Position numbers and translations under genes: made by a program. A stretch of 64,000 nucleotides of DNA from Telluria_A sp040385745. GTDB taxonomy: Bacteria; Pseudomonadota; Gammaproteobacteria; Burkholderiales; Burkholderiaceae_D. The stretch is taken from NCBI GenBank assembly GCA_040385745.1, contig JAZKGU010000018.1, positions 112,255 to 176,254 on the forward strand, given 5' to 3'. A model generated the notes under the pieces. The model had not been told where the DNA came from and made no database searches. It worked only from the letters and a program-made list of their open reading frames with translations. Below, in pieces: positions 1 through 8,159 of this stretch (position 1 is the first letter of the stretch; every line of letters begins with the position of its first letter).

Positions 1-1
1 T

Positions 2-634
2 GCTTCCCTGCAGCGCCAATTCGATGGTGACACAACGTCCAAACGGCCCGGAACCACCCTGACCCTGCTTGAACTGGTCCCGGGCAAGGCGCCGCTGCTG
101 TATCACGTGGGCGATTCGCGCCTGTATCAAGTCAAGGACGGCGTGGCACGTCCCTTGACCATCGACCACGTGCCAGCCACCGCCTACGCCATGGCCGGCC
201 TGTTCAGCGAAGCGGAATGGTGGCAGCAGGTGCATGGCGAGCATCGCTCGCAACTCTCGCAAGCTTTCATCCTCGGCAATGCGTTTGCCAATCCCAGCGA
301 ACTAAGCGATCCGCTGTTCGCACTGACGCCACACAATCTGCCGCCGTTCCTGAAGCACCTGCATGATCGCCGCGCTATCGAGCTCGATCCAGGCGCCGCG
401 TATGTATTGGCCACCGACGGGTTCTGGGCCTGCGCCAATCCCTACGACCTGATCGATCGCTGGCCCGCACTGCTCGGGCGCCAGTGCGACGCGGCGGGCA
501 TGACCGGCGCCCTGTTCGAGGAAATGCTGACCAGGCCACCGCCCAATTTTCACATCGATAATCTCACTGCAATTGTGCTGCGCCGGCTCGACCCTGCGCA
601 GTCGGCTTCGCCCGCTGACAAATCCGCAGCCTGA
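2..634 (+). CDS. PP2C-family serine/threonine phosphatase, 5' truncated
   Basis: The reading frame is already open at base 2, so the N-terminus lies outside the window and 210 residues are visible. They show PP2C hallmarks: a G-T-T-L strand, then HVGDSRLY (the metal-binding GDSR motif), later LATDGFWA (Asp of the second metal motif) and C-terminal DNLTAIVL (the final metal-binding DN motif). The family removes phosphate from Ser/Thr of proteins in the cytosol using Mn/Mg. A GTG inside HVGDSR is not a credible start because it would remove the first metal motif. The substrate cannot be told; such phosphatases often sit beside a Ser/Thr kinase, which would lie to the left. Confidence 0.85.
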   Translation, partial: ASLQRQFDGDTTSKRPGTTLTLLELVPGKAPLLYHVGDSRLYQVKDGVARPLTIDHVPATAYAMAGLFSEAEWWQQVHGEHRSQLSQAFILGNAFANPSELSDPLFALTPHNLPPFLKHLHDRRAIELDPGAAYVLATDGFWACANPYDLIDRWPALLGRQCDAAGMTGALFEEMLTRPPPNFHIDNLTAIVLRRLDPAQSASPADKSAA

Positions 635-729
635 CGCAGGCACAGCGAGGCGATGTGTCGCTGCTGATTGCCGATTGCGCTATTGATCGCACAGCAATAG
701 AATGGATTCCTGGTCATCCGGGAGTTCCT

Positions 730-1203
730 ATGCAATCGAGCGCAAGCACTGTTGAAGAGTACCTGGCAAGCCTGCCGCCAGAGCGTCGTCATATCCTTGA
801 GACGGTGCGTAACGTCATCCTCGCCAATATCGACAGCGTTTACAGCGAAGGCATGGGCTACGGCATGATGGGGTGGTCGGTGCCGCTCTCGGTCTACCCT
901 GCCGGCTACCACTGCAATGCGCCGCAGGCTCTGCCATTTGCCGGCCTTGCATCGCAGAAAAATTACGTGTCGCTATATATGATGGGCTTTTACGTGGGCT
1001 GCAGCGACACCGAAGAAACCGAGGAAGTCGCATGGTTTCGCCAGGCATGGGCGGACTCGGGCAAAAAGAAACTGGACATGGGCAAAAGTTGCATCCGCTT
1101 CAAGAAGCTCGACGATATTCCGCTCGACGTGATAGCCGAAGCGTTCAGGCGCATGCCCGCAAAGCGCTACATCGAGCGCTACGAGGAAGTCCGGTCCAGA
1201 TGA
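730..1203 (+). CDS. DUF1801 (YdhG-like) domain protein
   Basis: This encodes a 157-residue soluble protein. I chose the ATG at 730 because a GGGAG ribosome-binding site precedes it; an upstream TTG at 655 has none. The protein resembles the DUF1801/YdhG fold: an N-terminal helix with an EYLASLPPERR-like segment, a central strand region with GYGMMGWSVPL, and a C-terminal FKKLDDIPLDVI segment typical of these small proteins. Family members have no established biochemical role. There is no signal peptide or membrane segment. It stands alone between the phosphatase and a tiny convergent gene whose stop codon begins at the next base. Confidence 0.75.
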   Translation: MQSSASTVEEYLASLPPERRHILETVRNVILANIDSVYSEGMGYGMMGWSVPLSVYPAGYHCNAPQALPFAGLASQKNYVSLYMMGFYVGCSDTEETEEVAWFRQAWADSGKKKLDMGKSCIRFKKLDDIPLDVIAEAFRRMPAKRYIERYEEVRSR

Positions 1204-1305
1204 TTACGGGATCAGGACCAGGAACACCATTGCTGCGCCGGTCAGCAGCACCGCTTCGAGGCCAAACACCAGGGCGGGGATGCGCAATTCCTCGGGGATT
1301 TTCAT
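1204..1305 (-). CDS. 33-residue single-span membrane protein
   Basis: This small reading frame runs from an ATG at 1305 to a TAA at 1204-1206. The start is preceded at ideal spacing by GGAAGGAG, one of the best ribosome-binding sites in the window. The product has a short charged N-terminus (MKIPEELRIP) and then a hydrophobic stretch ending VFLVLIP that would make one transmembrane helix. Its stop codon directly abuts the stop of the convergent DUF1801 gene. I do not recognise a family. The ribosome-binding site and compact fit argue that it is translated; its size keeps confidence moderate. Confidence 0.55.
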   Translation of the reverse strand: MKIPEELRIPALVFGLEAVLLTGAAMVFLVLIP

Positions 1306-1519
1306 GATCAGTCTCCTTCCAGCGATAGACCTTACTTAGTCCGCAACGGACGTGCCAAGTTCCCGGCCCACCAAGCTGTTGAGCGCGCGCGAACCAGCAG
1401 ATCAGGCGCCTTTTTAGCAGGTCGTCCCCCAAAAACTGCACTTCGTCGCAATCCGATGGTGAGCAATGGGCAATTTGCCTAAAGTGATCACATCGCAAAG
1501 CACTTTGGAGGGAATCAAA

Positions 1520-1744
1520 ATGAACATCCTCGCCAATCTCGAAGCCGTTTTCACCGCCACCGTAGCCCTGGCAGCCTCGAGCATGTTCATCACCGATCCC
1601 GCCCCGCTTGCCAGTACCCAGCCTGTCGTGCGCAGCGACAGCCCGACCATTGCCGTCATCGTAGTCAGCGCACGCCGCATGAACGCCGAAGAAAAACTCA
1701 AATCGGTACAAGTCGAAAGCGAGCACGCTAACGAGCGCAGTTGA
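1520..1744 (+). CDS. Small protein of unknown function (74 aa)
   Basis: The start is the ATG at 1520, preceded by GGAGGGA about six bases upstream; a longer frame from 1466 lacks such a site. The N-terminal 30 residues are hydrophobic and alanine-rich (AVFTATVALAASSMF), suggesting a signal or membrane anchor. A short strand-like TIAVIVVSARRM and a charged C-terminal helix follow. I recognise no domain. Upstream lies a short GGCAA-T-TTGCC palindrome (1469-1479), and downstream a strong hairpin (1823-1856), so it is probably a monocistronic unit. Confidence 0.6.
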   Translation: MNILANLEAVFTATVALAASSMFITDPAPLASTQPVVRSDSPTIAVIVVSARRMNAEEKLKSVQVESEHANERS

Positions 1745-1822
1745 AGTACGCAGTTCCGAATACCCGCCTGTACGCTGACGCACATAGCTGCCCACCGCGT
1801 AACAGGCGGACCCTTCACCGAC

Positions 1823-1856
1823 AACGCCTGCCACCATGCCCATGGTCGCAGGCGTT
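1823..1856 (+). terminator. Long near-perfect hairpin, probable terminator
   Basis: AACGCCTGC pairs with GCAGGCGTT (9 bp). After one C/C mismatch, ACCATG pairs with CATGGT around a 2-4 base loop. It is followed by the T-rich but interrupted tract TTTCGCTTT. It lies about 80 bases after the 74-residue gene. The weak U-tract leaves open a role as a stable 3' end or regulatory hairpin. Confidence 0.45.
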
Positions 1857-1899
1857 TCGCTTTATCCCGGCCAAGCGAACTGTTCCGTTCGATAACACA

Positions 1900-1933
1900 C
1901 TTACAATCGGCCTGAAGTTGTTTCAATTGTAAG
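1900..1933. promoter_or_regulatory. Perfect 8-bp dyad, candidate operator
   Basis: CTTACAAT (1900-1907) and ATTGTAAG (1926-1933) form a perfect inverted repeat with an 18-base spacer, about 75 bases before the YXWGXW gene. A TATATT box lies at 1972-1977, so the dyad would sit just upstream of the promoter core. No regulator is identified. Confidence 0.3.
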
Positions 1934-2007
1934 CAATGGATTCATTTCTCCTGAGTGCGCTTTGCGGTTGATATATTGAATCGTACGTTAATCAAAGGAG
2001 AATCAAC

Positions 2008-2760
2008 ATGAAACGCACTTTGACACTCGCAGCAATTCTTACCGTAGCAGCCGCAGCCGTTATGCCACTGTCCGCTAGCGCACAAAGCGGCGTGAGCCTG
2101 GTGATCGACACCTCGCCTCCTGCAGCGCGCTATGAAGCCATCCCTGCGCCACGTAATGGTTATGTCTGGGCCCCTGGTTTCTGGAACTGGAACGGAAACC
2201 GCCACGTCTGGACCGAAGGCCACTGGGAAACCGCACGCAGCGGTTATGAATATCAGCAGTCGAACTGGATTCGCGACCGTGATGGTTGGCGACTCGACCG
2301 CGGCGGCTGGCAACGCGTAGCCGACCGTGGCTACGACCGCAATGACAACGACAATTTTGTCCGCATTGCTCCACCCGAGCCACGCTACGAGCGCGAGCCA
2401 CGTGCACGTCGCGGCTATGCCTGGGCCCCCGGTCACTGGGAATGGCGCGGTAATCGCCACGAATGGGTTGCCGGCACCTGGGTGCGCGAGCGTCCCGGCT
2501 ATATGTACACTGGCGCCGAGTGGGTCGAGCGTGATGGCCGCTGGGTGATGGAACCAGGCCGCTGGATCCGTAGCCGCGACCGTGACCGTGATGGCATTCC
2601 GGACCGCATGGAACGCGACCGCGATCGTGACGGTATTGCCGACGCCAACGACCGCGATCTCGACAACGACGGCATCCGCAATAGCCGCGATAACGACCGC
2701 GATGGTGACGGTGTACCAAACCGCCGTGACCGCTACGCAGACAACCCGCGTCGTTATTAA
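2008..2760 (+). CDS. Secreted YXWGXW-repeat protein with Asp-rich calcium-type C-terminus
   Basis: This 250-residue protein starts at 2008 behind an AAAGGAG site. Residues 1-25 are a signal peptide ending ASA. Two YXWGXW-type modules follow (around WAPGFWNWNGNRHVW and WAPGHWEWRGNRHEW), each with an associated GHW/GTW strand. The last ~60 residues change to tandem D-R-D-x-D-G-I-x-D units, like thrombospondin type-3 or other calcium-binding loops. YXWGXW proteins are exported proteins of unknown role, common in Burkholderiales. The fusion to an Asp-rich tail suggests a cell-surface or envelope protein that binds divalent cations. A perfect terminator follows. Confidence 0.85.
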   Translation: MKRTLTLAAILTVAAAAVMPLSASAQSGVSLVIDTSPPAARYEAIPAPRNGYVWAPGFWNWNGNRHVWTEGHWETARSGYEYQQSNWIRDRDGWRLDRGGWQRVADRGYDRNDNDNFVRIAPPEPRYEREPRARRGYAWAPGHWEWRGNRHEWVAGTWVRERPGYMYTGAEWVERDGRWVMEPGRWIRSRDRDRDGIPDRMERDRDRDGIADANDRDLDNDGIRNSRDNDRDGDGVPNRRDRYADNPRRY

Positions 2761-2778
2761 TTGATTGGTCGTAGTGAT

Positions 2779-2810
2779 GCAGCCCCGAACTCCGGGGCTG
2801 CATTTTTTTT
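2779..2810 (+). terminator. Rho-independent terminator
   Basis: GCAGCCCCG pairs perfectly with CGGGGCTGC (9 bp, 5-base loop) and is followed by eight T. It ends the YXWGXW transcript 18 bases after its stop codon. Confidence 0.92.
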
Positions 2811-2846
2811 GCCTGCAGTTCGCGCGGCTGGGTTATTCTGGCGCCC

Positions 2847-3521
2847 ATGCACGATTTGTCCCTCCTCACATCACTGGCGCACAAGGCCGAGCTGCGCGCG
2901 GCCAGGGCGATTACCGCGCGCGACGGTGTGGCGCAGGATGATGCATTGCTCATGGTTTTGCGCCAGGTTGCCGGTGCCGGGGGCCTTGAACGACTTCTGG
3001 CTCAGCGCCAGGACGACAAGATTGCCGCCATGGCGGGGCTGGCCTCAAAACGTGAGCAAAAGGCCAGCGCCCTCGCCCTGCGCCACGCCCGCCATGACGG
3101 CCCGGCCACGCCGTGGCGGGCCTGGTTCGATGGTTCGGCCCACCCAAACCCCGGCCGCTGCGGCATTGGCGGGGTGCTGATTGGCCCTGCTGGCATACAA
3201 ATTGAAATCTCGCACAGCGCTGGCTACGGCAACAGCTCCGAAGCTGAGTACCTGGCGCTCATCGCGGTGCTGCAGGCAGCCGTGGAAGCCGGCGCCAAGG
3301 GCGGCTTGACCATCTATGGCGACAGCCGCAGCGTTATCGACGACGTGAGCGGGCCAGATTCAGCGGCGGCGGTGTCCCTGCTTGCGCTGCGCGCCAGCGC
3401 TCAGGCCTTGATCACCACGATCGACAAGGTGGCCTTGCGCTGGATCCCGCGCCACAAGAATGCGCACGCAGATGCACTGTCGCAGCGCGCGGTTGCCGCT
3501 CATGGCCTTGCTATCGATTGA
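2847..3521 (+). CDS. RNase HI-fold protein with N-terminal extension
   Basis: The product is 224 residues. The C-terminal ~135 residues form an RNase H domain with the expected acidic residues: D95 in WFDGSAHPNPG, E134 in SSEAEYLAL, D159 in YGDSRSVIDD and D209 in NAHADALS. This family cuts the RNA strand of RNA-DNA hybrids with two metal ions. Residues 1-90 form a helical, charged extension rich in Arg, Gln and Ala that is not part of the nuclease. The closest types are the RnhA-like/reverse-transcriptase-type RNase H proteins rather than housekeeping rnhA. It is monocistronic, between a terminator and the MFS gene. Confidence 0.85.
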   Translation: MHDLSLLTSLAHKAELRAARAITARDGVAQDDALLMVLRQVAGAGGLERLLAQRQDDKIAAMAGLASKREQKASALALRHARHDGPATPWRAWFDGSAHPNPGRCGIGGVLIGPAGIQIEISHSAGYGNSSEAEYLALIAVLQAAVEAGAKGGLTIYGDSRSVIDDVSGPDSAAAVSLLALRASAQALITTIDKVALRWIPRHKNAHADALSQRAVAAHGLAID

Positions 3522-3586
3522 GGGTGCCTAGCTTGCAATTGCGTTAAGATGAGTCTCCGCCCCCCTGACCGACCCGGCCTTCATCC

Positions 3587-4822
3587 ATGAGCAGCATCCC
3601 TGTCATTAAAACTCCCGCAGCGCCCAATCTCAATTTCATCCTGATCTGCATTTTTATCGACATGCTCGGCATTGGCTTGATCGTCCCGGTCATTCCGGTG
3701 CTGGTCGGGCAATTTACTACTGGCCCCCAGGAGCAGGCCTACTGGTTCGGGATACTGGCGGCGGTGTTCGGCCTGATGCAGTTTTTGTTCATGCCCATGC
3801 TCGGCGCCATCAGTGACCGCGTCGGGCGCCGCCCCGTGCTGCTCTACTCGATGGGCGGCATGTGCCTGAACTTCCTGCTCACTGCCTGGGCGCCCAATCT
3901 GGCGCTGCTGTTCTTGGGACGCGTCATCGGCGGCATGTCCTCGGCCAGCATGTCGGTGGCTTCGGCCTATGCGGCCGATATCTCCACCGGCGAAAACCGC
4001 GCCAAAAGCTTTGGCAAGGTGGGCGCGGCATTTGGCCTTGGCTTTATCTGCGGCCCCATGCTGGGCGGGGTACTAGGCAGTGTCGACCTGCGCCTGCCGT
4101 TTTACGTGGCCGCGGCGATCAGCGCGGCCAACTTCATTTATGGTTATTTTGCAGTGCCCGAGTCGCTGCCCAAGGCTGACCGCAAACCGTTCGCCCTAGC
4201 CAAGGCAAACCCGTTTACCGCCATGCTCAAGCTGCTCAAGCGCACCGATATTCGTGGCCTGGTAATTGTGTTTGCGCTGTCGGCGTTTGCACAGATGATG
4301 CTGCAGTCGACCTGGGTGCTGTACACCACGTTCCGCTTTGGCTGGACACCATTTGACAATGGCATCGCACTGTTTTGCGTCGGGATCACGGCCGTGGTGG
4401 TACAAGCCGGGCTGCTGGGCGTCCTGATCAAGCGTATGGGGGAAGTGCGGGTGTCACTGATTGGCCTGCTATCGGGATGCATTACCTTCATCCTGTACGG
4501 CCTGGCCACGCAAGGCTGGATGATGTACGTGTTCATTCTCTGCAACCTGCTCGCCTATGCCGCCGGCCCTGCCCTGCAGGCGATCATTTCGAAAGCCTCG
4601 CCCGCCAACGAACAGGGAGAGCTCATGGGATCACTGCAATCGATCAGCAGCCTGGGAATTGTGTTCATGCCGGTGCTGGGCACCGCCATCCTGGGCATGG
4701 CGAGCCACCTGCCGCCCAATGACTGGCGGCTTGGCAGCTCGTTCTTCCTGTGCGCCGCAATGATGGGCGTGGCGGTGCTGGTGGCGCGCGCCTATTTCAG
4801 CTCGCACCACTACAAGGTCTGA
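3587..4822 (+). CDS. MFS exporter, TCR/Tet type
   Basis: This 411-residue, about 12-helix integral membrane protein is of the major facilitator superfamily. The first helix carries DMLGIGLIVPVIPVL, typical of Tet-like drug:H+ antiporters. Residues 73-83, GAISDRVGRRP, form motif A of the helix 2-3 loop. GFICGPMLGG in helix 5 is the antiporter motif C. It would export a small molecule in exchange for protons. The true substrate cannot be assigned: TCR/Tet-like transporters without demonstrated tetracycline activity are common. It converges on the TonB-dependent receptor with a 4-base gap. No clear ribosome-binding site precedes the ATG. Confidence 0.85.
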   Translation: MSSIPVIKTPAAPNLNFILICIFIDMLGIGLIVPVIPVLVGQFTTGPQEQAYWFGILAAVFGLMQFLFMPMLGAISDRVGRRPVLLYSMGGMCLNFLLTAWAPNLALLFLGRVIGGMSSASMSVASAYAADISTGENRAKSFGKVGAAFGLGFICGPMLGGVLGSVDLRLPFYVAAAISAANFIYGYFAVPESLPKADRKPFALAKANPFTAMLKLLKRTDIRGLVIVFALSAFAQMMLQSTWVLYTTFRFGWTPFDNGIALFCVGITAVVVQAGLLGVLIKRMGEVRVSLIGLLSGCITFILYGLATQGWMMYVFILCNLLAYAAGPALQAIISKASPANEQGELMGSLQSISSLGIVFMPVLGTAILGMASHLPPNDWRLGSSFFLCAAMMGVAVLVARAYFSSHHYKV

Positions 4823-4826
4823 CTAC

Positions 4827-7070
4827 TTAGAACTTGGTCTCCAGGGTGACCCGGATCGCGGTGTCGCCTGGGATGAAGTTGGTACGCTTGCGCAGGCTGT
4901 TGTCGTTGTCCAGATATGAAGTCTGCTGTACTGCATTTTGCGCCAGGATGTTGGCAACCACCACGCGCACCTGATTCTTCGGATCGAACTTCCACAAGGC
5001 GTAAGCCTCAAGATCGCGCCGCACCGTGTTAAACGAGTACTGGTTCTGCGACAGGCGCACCAGGCCGCCGTTGCGGAACGAGTAACTGCTACCGGCCGAC
5101 AGCGCGCCCGCTTTGTAATCCACGCCAACGGTAGCCGAGAACGGGGTCTGCTGGTCCAGGCGGTTGTTAGGACCTGGCACATTGTCCACCGTCGACCAGT
5201 TGCGGTTCATATTGAAGCGGAAGTCGATCGGCAGCTTGGTGTTCATTACCGCCTTGAGCGGGAACTTGGTTTCGAACTCGATGCTGCGGCTGAAGGCTTC
5301 ACCATCATTGGATGGCAGCGCAATCCAGCGTCCGTCCGCGCCCAGGATGATCGCGGTGCGGGTGTAGTTGTCGATTTTGCGCACCGAACCGCTAATGGAG
5401 AACATCGCGCCTTCTGCAAAATAGTGCTCATAGGCCGCGTCCAGACCCAGCGCCAGTTCTGGCTTGAGGGCCGGATTGCCCTGCTGATCCGGCTCGGTCT
5501 GGCTGTTGTTGGCACTATTGAAGCGGCGCGGGATGATCTGCTGGGTCGGCGGCGCCTTGTAGGTGCGCGTCAGCGCGAAGCGAATCTGGTCTTTGGTGTT
5601 AGGCAGCTTGTACAAAGTCTGGAACAATGGGCTCCATACGCTGGTGCTGGAGCGGCTCTGGCTGAAGGTATTGCCATAGACTTTGGTGCGCACGCCTTCC
5701 CAGCGGGCGCCGACGTATACCGACCAGTTCTTGGTCACGTTCCACTCGTCCTGGCCGTAGGCGGCAAAGCGCGCAACGTCGGCGGTGAATTCTTCCACCA
5801 CCTGCGCCGGAGCCTTGCCGGTGAACGAATTGGTTTCGTCGCGCAGGTCGTCGCGCGTATTGAAACCGCCGTCCCAGCCGACCGACAGCGCGTGGCCTTC
5901 GAACAGCGGGGTTGAATACTTACCTGTGCTCGAGAGGCCGTAGTCGGTGGCGCGCGACTTGAGGAATTGGTCGAGCAGCAGCGTGCCGCCGGGCGCGGTG
6001 TAGCTGTCGCGGTAGGAATCGTTGCGCGCTGCGGAGAACGAGCCGCCGACCTTGACATCGAGCTTGGCTCCGCCGCTGAGCTTTTTGACCAGGTTCAGGT
6101 CAGTACGCAAGTTGCGGTTGGCCGCAGCCAGGTCCCAGTCCACAAACGGAAACAGTGGCGCGCGAAAGCGTGGGTCGTAATCCGGGTCACCCGGCTCGGT
6201 GCTCAGCAGTGTGTTGGCCACCGACTCCGACCTGCGCGCGAAACGCGCAAAATTGATAAAGGTCTGCGAGGTCAGGGTATCGCCGTTGGCAAATGTCCAG
6301 TTCAGACGCGGCGCGATGTTGATGGTATCGACACCACCGTCCTCAAAGAAAGTGGAATCGGTCAGCAGCTTCGGTTCGCCTGAAGCTGTGTAAGCCTCCT
6401 CGCGGCTCGGCGTGTCGCGCTTGAAGCGGTTGTGGAAACCGTTGACGGTCAAGGAATACGACATCTGGCCTTTGCGGTCCGACATCTGCAGATTGTAGCC
6501 AGGTGCTACCAGGCGATCGGAGTAACCCACACTCAGCTTGATTTCGCGCTGAGCAGTCCTGACTGCCCGTTTGAGAATCACGTTGATGGTGCCAGCGATT
6601 GCCTGCGTGCTGAATTCGGCGGTTGCGGCGCGCATGACTTCGATGCGCTCGATGGCATCGGGAGCGAGCGAGTCGAGCGAAAAACCGGCAGGCGCGCGTT
6701 CGCCGTTCACCAGAATCTGGGTGTAGCCACTGCCCAGGCCACGCATGCGCACTTCACCGCCGCCGCGCCCTGCAGTGCCGGTCACGGTTACGCCGGGCAG
6801 GCGCTTCAGAACGTCGAGCGCATTGGTGTCGCCGTACTTGATGATCTCTTCATGGTTCATCACGATCTTGCTGGCGGTGTCGTCACGGCGCGCATCGTAT
6901 GCCTCGGTTGACCCCTTGACCTCGACCTGCTGGATCTTCGCAGGTTCTGCAGGCTTGGCCTTGATTGGCTCGGCCTTGGCGGGAGCGGCTTGCTGCGCAT
7001 GGGCGCTCAAAGCAGTCGCCAGCGCGGCTGCGATAACGGTCAAACGGAGGGGGGTTCGAGGCAAATACAT
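4827..7070 (-). CDS. TonB-dependent outer membrane receptor
   Basis: The product has 747 residues from the ATG at 7070. The frame extends to a TTG at 7142, but the signal peptide (ending ALSAHAQ) starts at 7070. After a Pro/Ala/Lys-rich linker, residues 49-54 (VEVKGS) resemble a TonB box. A plug domain follows (VLKRLPGVTVTGTAGRGGGEVRMRG split over residues about 85-115, then QILVNGERAP). The barrel ends in a terminal phenylalanine, as outer membrane proteins do. It would import a large ligand (siderophore, vitamin or sugar) using TonB energy. No ligand-specific neighbour is present. A tandem CTTCACA-4-CTTCACG repeat lies at 7178-7195 in the shared upstream region. Confidence 0.88.
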   Translation of the reverse strand: MYLPRTPLRLTVIAAALATALSAHAQQAAPAKAEPIKAKPAEPAKIQQVEVKGSTEAYDARRDDTASKIVMNHEEIIKYGDTNALDVLKRLPGVTVTGTAGRGGGEVRMRGLGSGYTQILVNGERAPAGFSLDSLAPDAIERIEVMRAATAEFSTQAIAGTINVILKRAVRTAQREIKLSVGYSDRLVAPGYNLQMSDRKGQMSYSLTVNGFHNRFKRDTPSREEAYTASGEPKLLTDSTFFEDGGVDTINIAPRLNWTFANGDTLTSQTFINFARFARRSESVANTLLSTEPGDPDYDPRFRAPLFPFVDWDLAAANRNLRTDLNLVKKLSGGAKLDVKVGGSFSAARNDSYRDSYTAPGGTLLLDQFLKSRATDYGLSSTGKYSTPLFEGHALSVGWDGGFNTRDDLRDETNSFTGKAPAQVVEEFTADVARFAAYGQDEWNVTKNWSVYVGARWEGVRTKVYGNTFSQSRSSTSVWSPLFQTLYKLPNTKDQIRFALTRTYKAPPTQQIIPRRFNSANNSQTEPDQQGNPALKPELALGLDAAYEHYFAEGAMFSISGSVRKIDNYTRTAIILGADGRWIALPSNDGEAFSRSIEFETKFPLKAVMNTKLPIDFRFNMNRNWSTVDNVPGPNNRLDQQTPFSATVGVDYKAGALSAGSSYSFRNGGLVRLSQNQYSFNTVRRDLEAYALWKFDPKNQVRVVVANILAQNAVQQTSYLDNDNSLRKRTNFIPGDTAIRVTLETKF

Positions 7071-7276
7071 ATATGTGTTATCCGGCTTTAGTGGTTCGAG
7101 GGCATCATTGTCCCCGAGTTTGCAAGCGCCTTGCTGAGCCAAAAGGAATATTTTTGATATGCATGTTTTCGCGGGAACTTCACACTCACTTCACGGCAAC
7201 GTGAGAGAAAGGAGTCTGCGCCATGCATACATCGGCACGCCGCGCCAAGTTTGTCCCTATGAGAGCAGTGCCCCGT

Positions 7277-7282
7277 TATAAT
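7277..7282 (+). promoter_or_regulatory. -10 box for psd
   Basis: A consensus TATAAT lies 31 bases before the GTG at 7313. No good -35 lies at 17 bases; TTGTCC at 7251 is 20 bases away. Its position would exclude the longer psd frame from 7223, supporting the GTG start. Confidence 0.4.
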
Positions 7283-7312
7283 TCAGCATCATCCTCACCC
7301 ATCAGGCCCATC

Positions 7313-8158
7313 GTGTCCCGTATAAAAGTTTTGCCCCAATATCTGTTGCCGAAGCAGGCCCTGACAACTCTTGCAGGACGGGTTGCAGACGCAAAAGGTG
7401 GCGCCAATACAACGACGTTGATCCGCTGGTTCGTGCGTCAGTACGGTGTAAATATGGATGAGGCGGCAAATTCCGACATCGCCAGCTACGCCAGCTTCAA
7501 CGAATTTTTCACGCGGCCCTTGCGCGAAGGTGCACGTCCGCTGGCCAACGCCGACTTCGTGTGTCCGGTTGACGGCGCCATTAGCCAGATCGGCCAGATC
7601 GAGGACCACCAGATTTTTCAGGCAAAGGGCCACAAGTTCAGCACCTCGGCGCTGGTGGGCGGCGATGACAGCCTTGCCGCGCACTTCCAGCACGGCAGCT
7701 TCGCCAACCTGTATCTGAGCCCGAAGGACTATCACCGTTTGCATATGCCGTGCGACGGACGGCTGACCCGCATGATTTACGTACCGGGCGCGCTGTTTTC
7801 GGTGAACCCGACCACGGCGCGCGGCATCCCCGGCCTGTTCGCCCGCAACGAGCGCGTGGTGTGCGTGTTCGAGTCGCCCGAGCACGGCCCGTTTGTGCTG
7901 GTCCTGGTGGGCGCCACCATCGTCGGCAGCATGGCCACGGTATGGCATGGCGTGGTCACGCCACGCTCGACTCAGCCGCGCGAATGGCGCTATGAGGACC
8001 AGAATATCATGTTGAAAAAAGGCGATGAGATGGGCCGTTTCCTGCTCGGCTCCACCATCGTCATGCTGTTCAAGCCAAATACGATCACGTTCAATCCGGA
8101 CTGGGCGCCGGAGCGCGCCGTGCGACTGGGTGAAGTCATGGGCAACAAGCCACGCTGA
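7313..8158 (+). CDS. psd: Phosphatidylserine decarboxylase proenzyme
   Basis: Psd converts phosphatidylserine to phosphatidylethanolamine at the inner membrane. The 281-residue proenzyme begins at a GTG (SRIKVLPQYLLPKQ), matching the usual N-terminus of type-I Psd. A longer frame from 7223 adds residues unlike the family and would start upstream of the apparent TATAAT. The self-cleavage site LGST is present, with cleavage expected between G246 and S247 to form the pyruvoyl group. The catalytic Asp lies in PVDGAIS and the His in YHRLHMP. Its stop lies one base from the ATG of the C13 peptidase gene, so the two are very probably co-translated. Confidence 0.93.
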   Translation: MSRIKVLPQYLLPKQALTTLAGRVADAKGGANTTTLIRWFVRQYGVNMDEAANSDIASYASFNEFFTRPLREGARPLANADFVCPVDGAISQIGQIEDHQIFQAKGHKFSTSALVGGDDSLAAHFQHGSFANLYLSPKDYHRLHMPCDGRLTRMIYVPGALFSVNPTTARGIPGLFARNERVVCVFESPEHGPFVLVLVGATIVGSMATVWHGVVTPRSTQPREWRYEDQNIMLKKGDEMGRFLLGSTIVMLFKPNTITFNPDWAPERAVRLGEVMGNKPR

Positions 8159-8159
8159 C

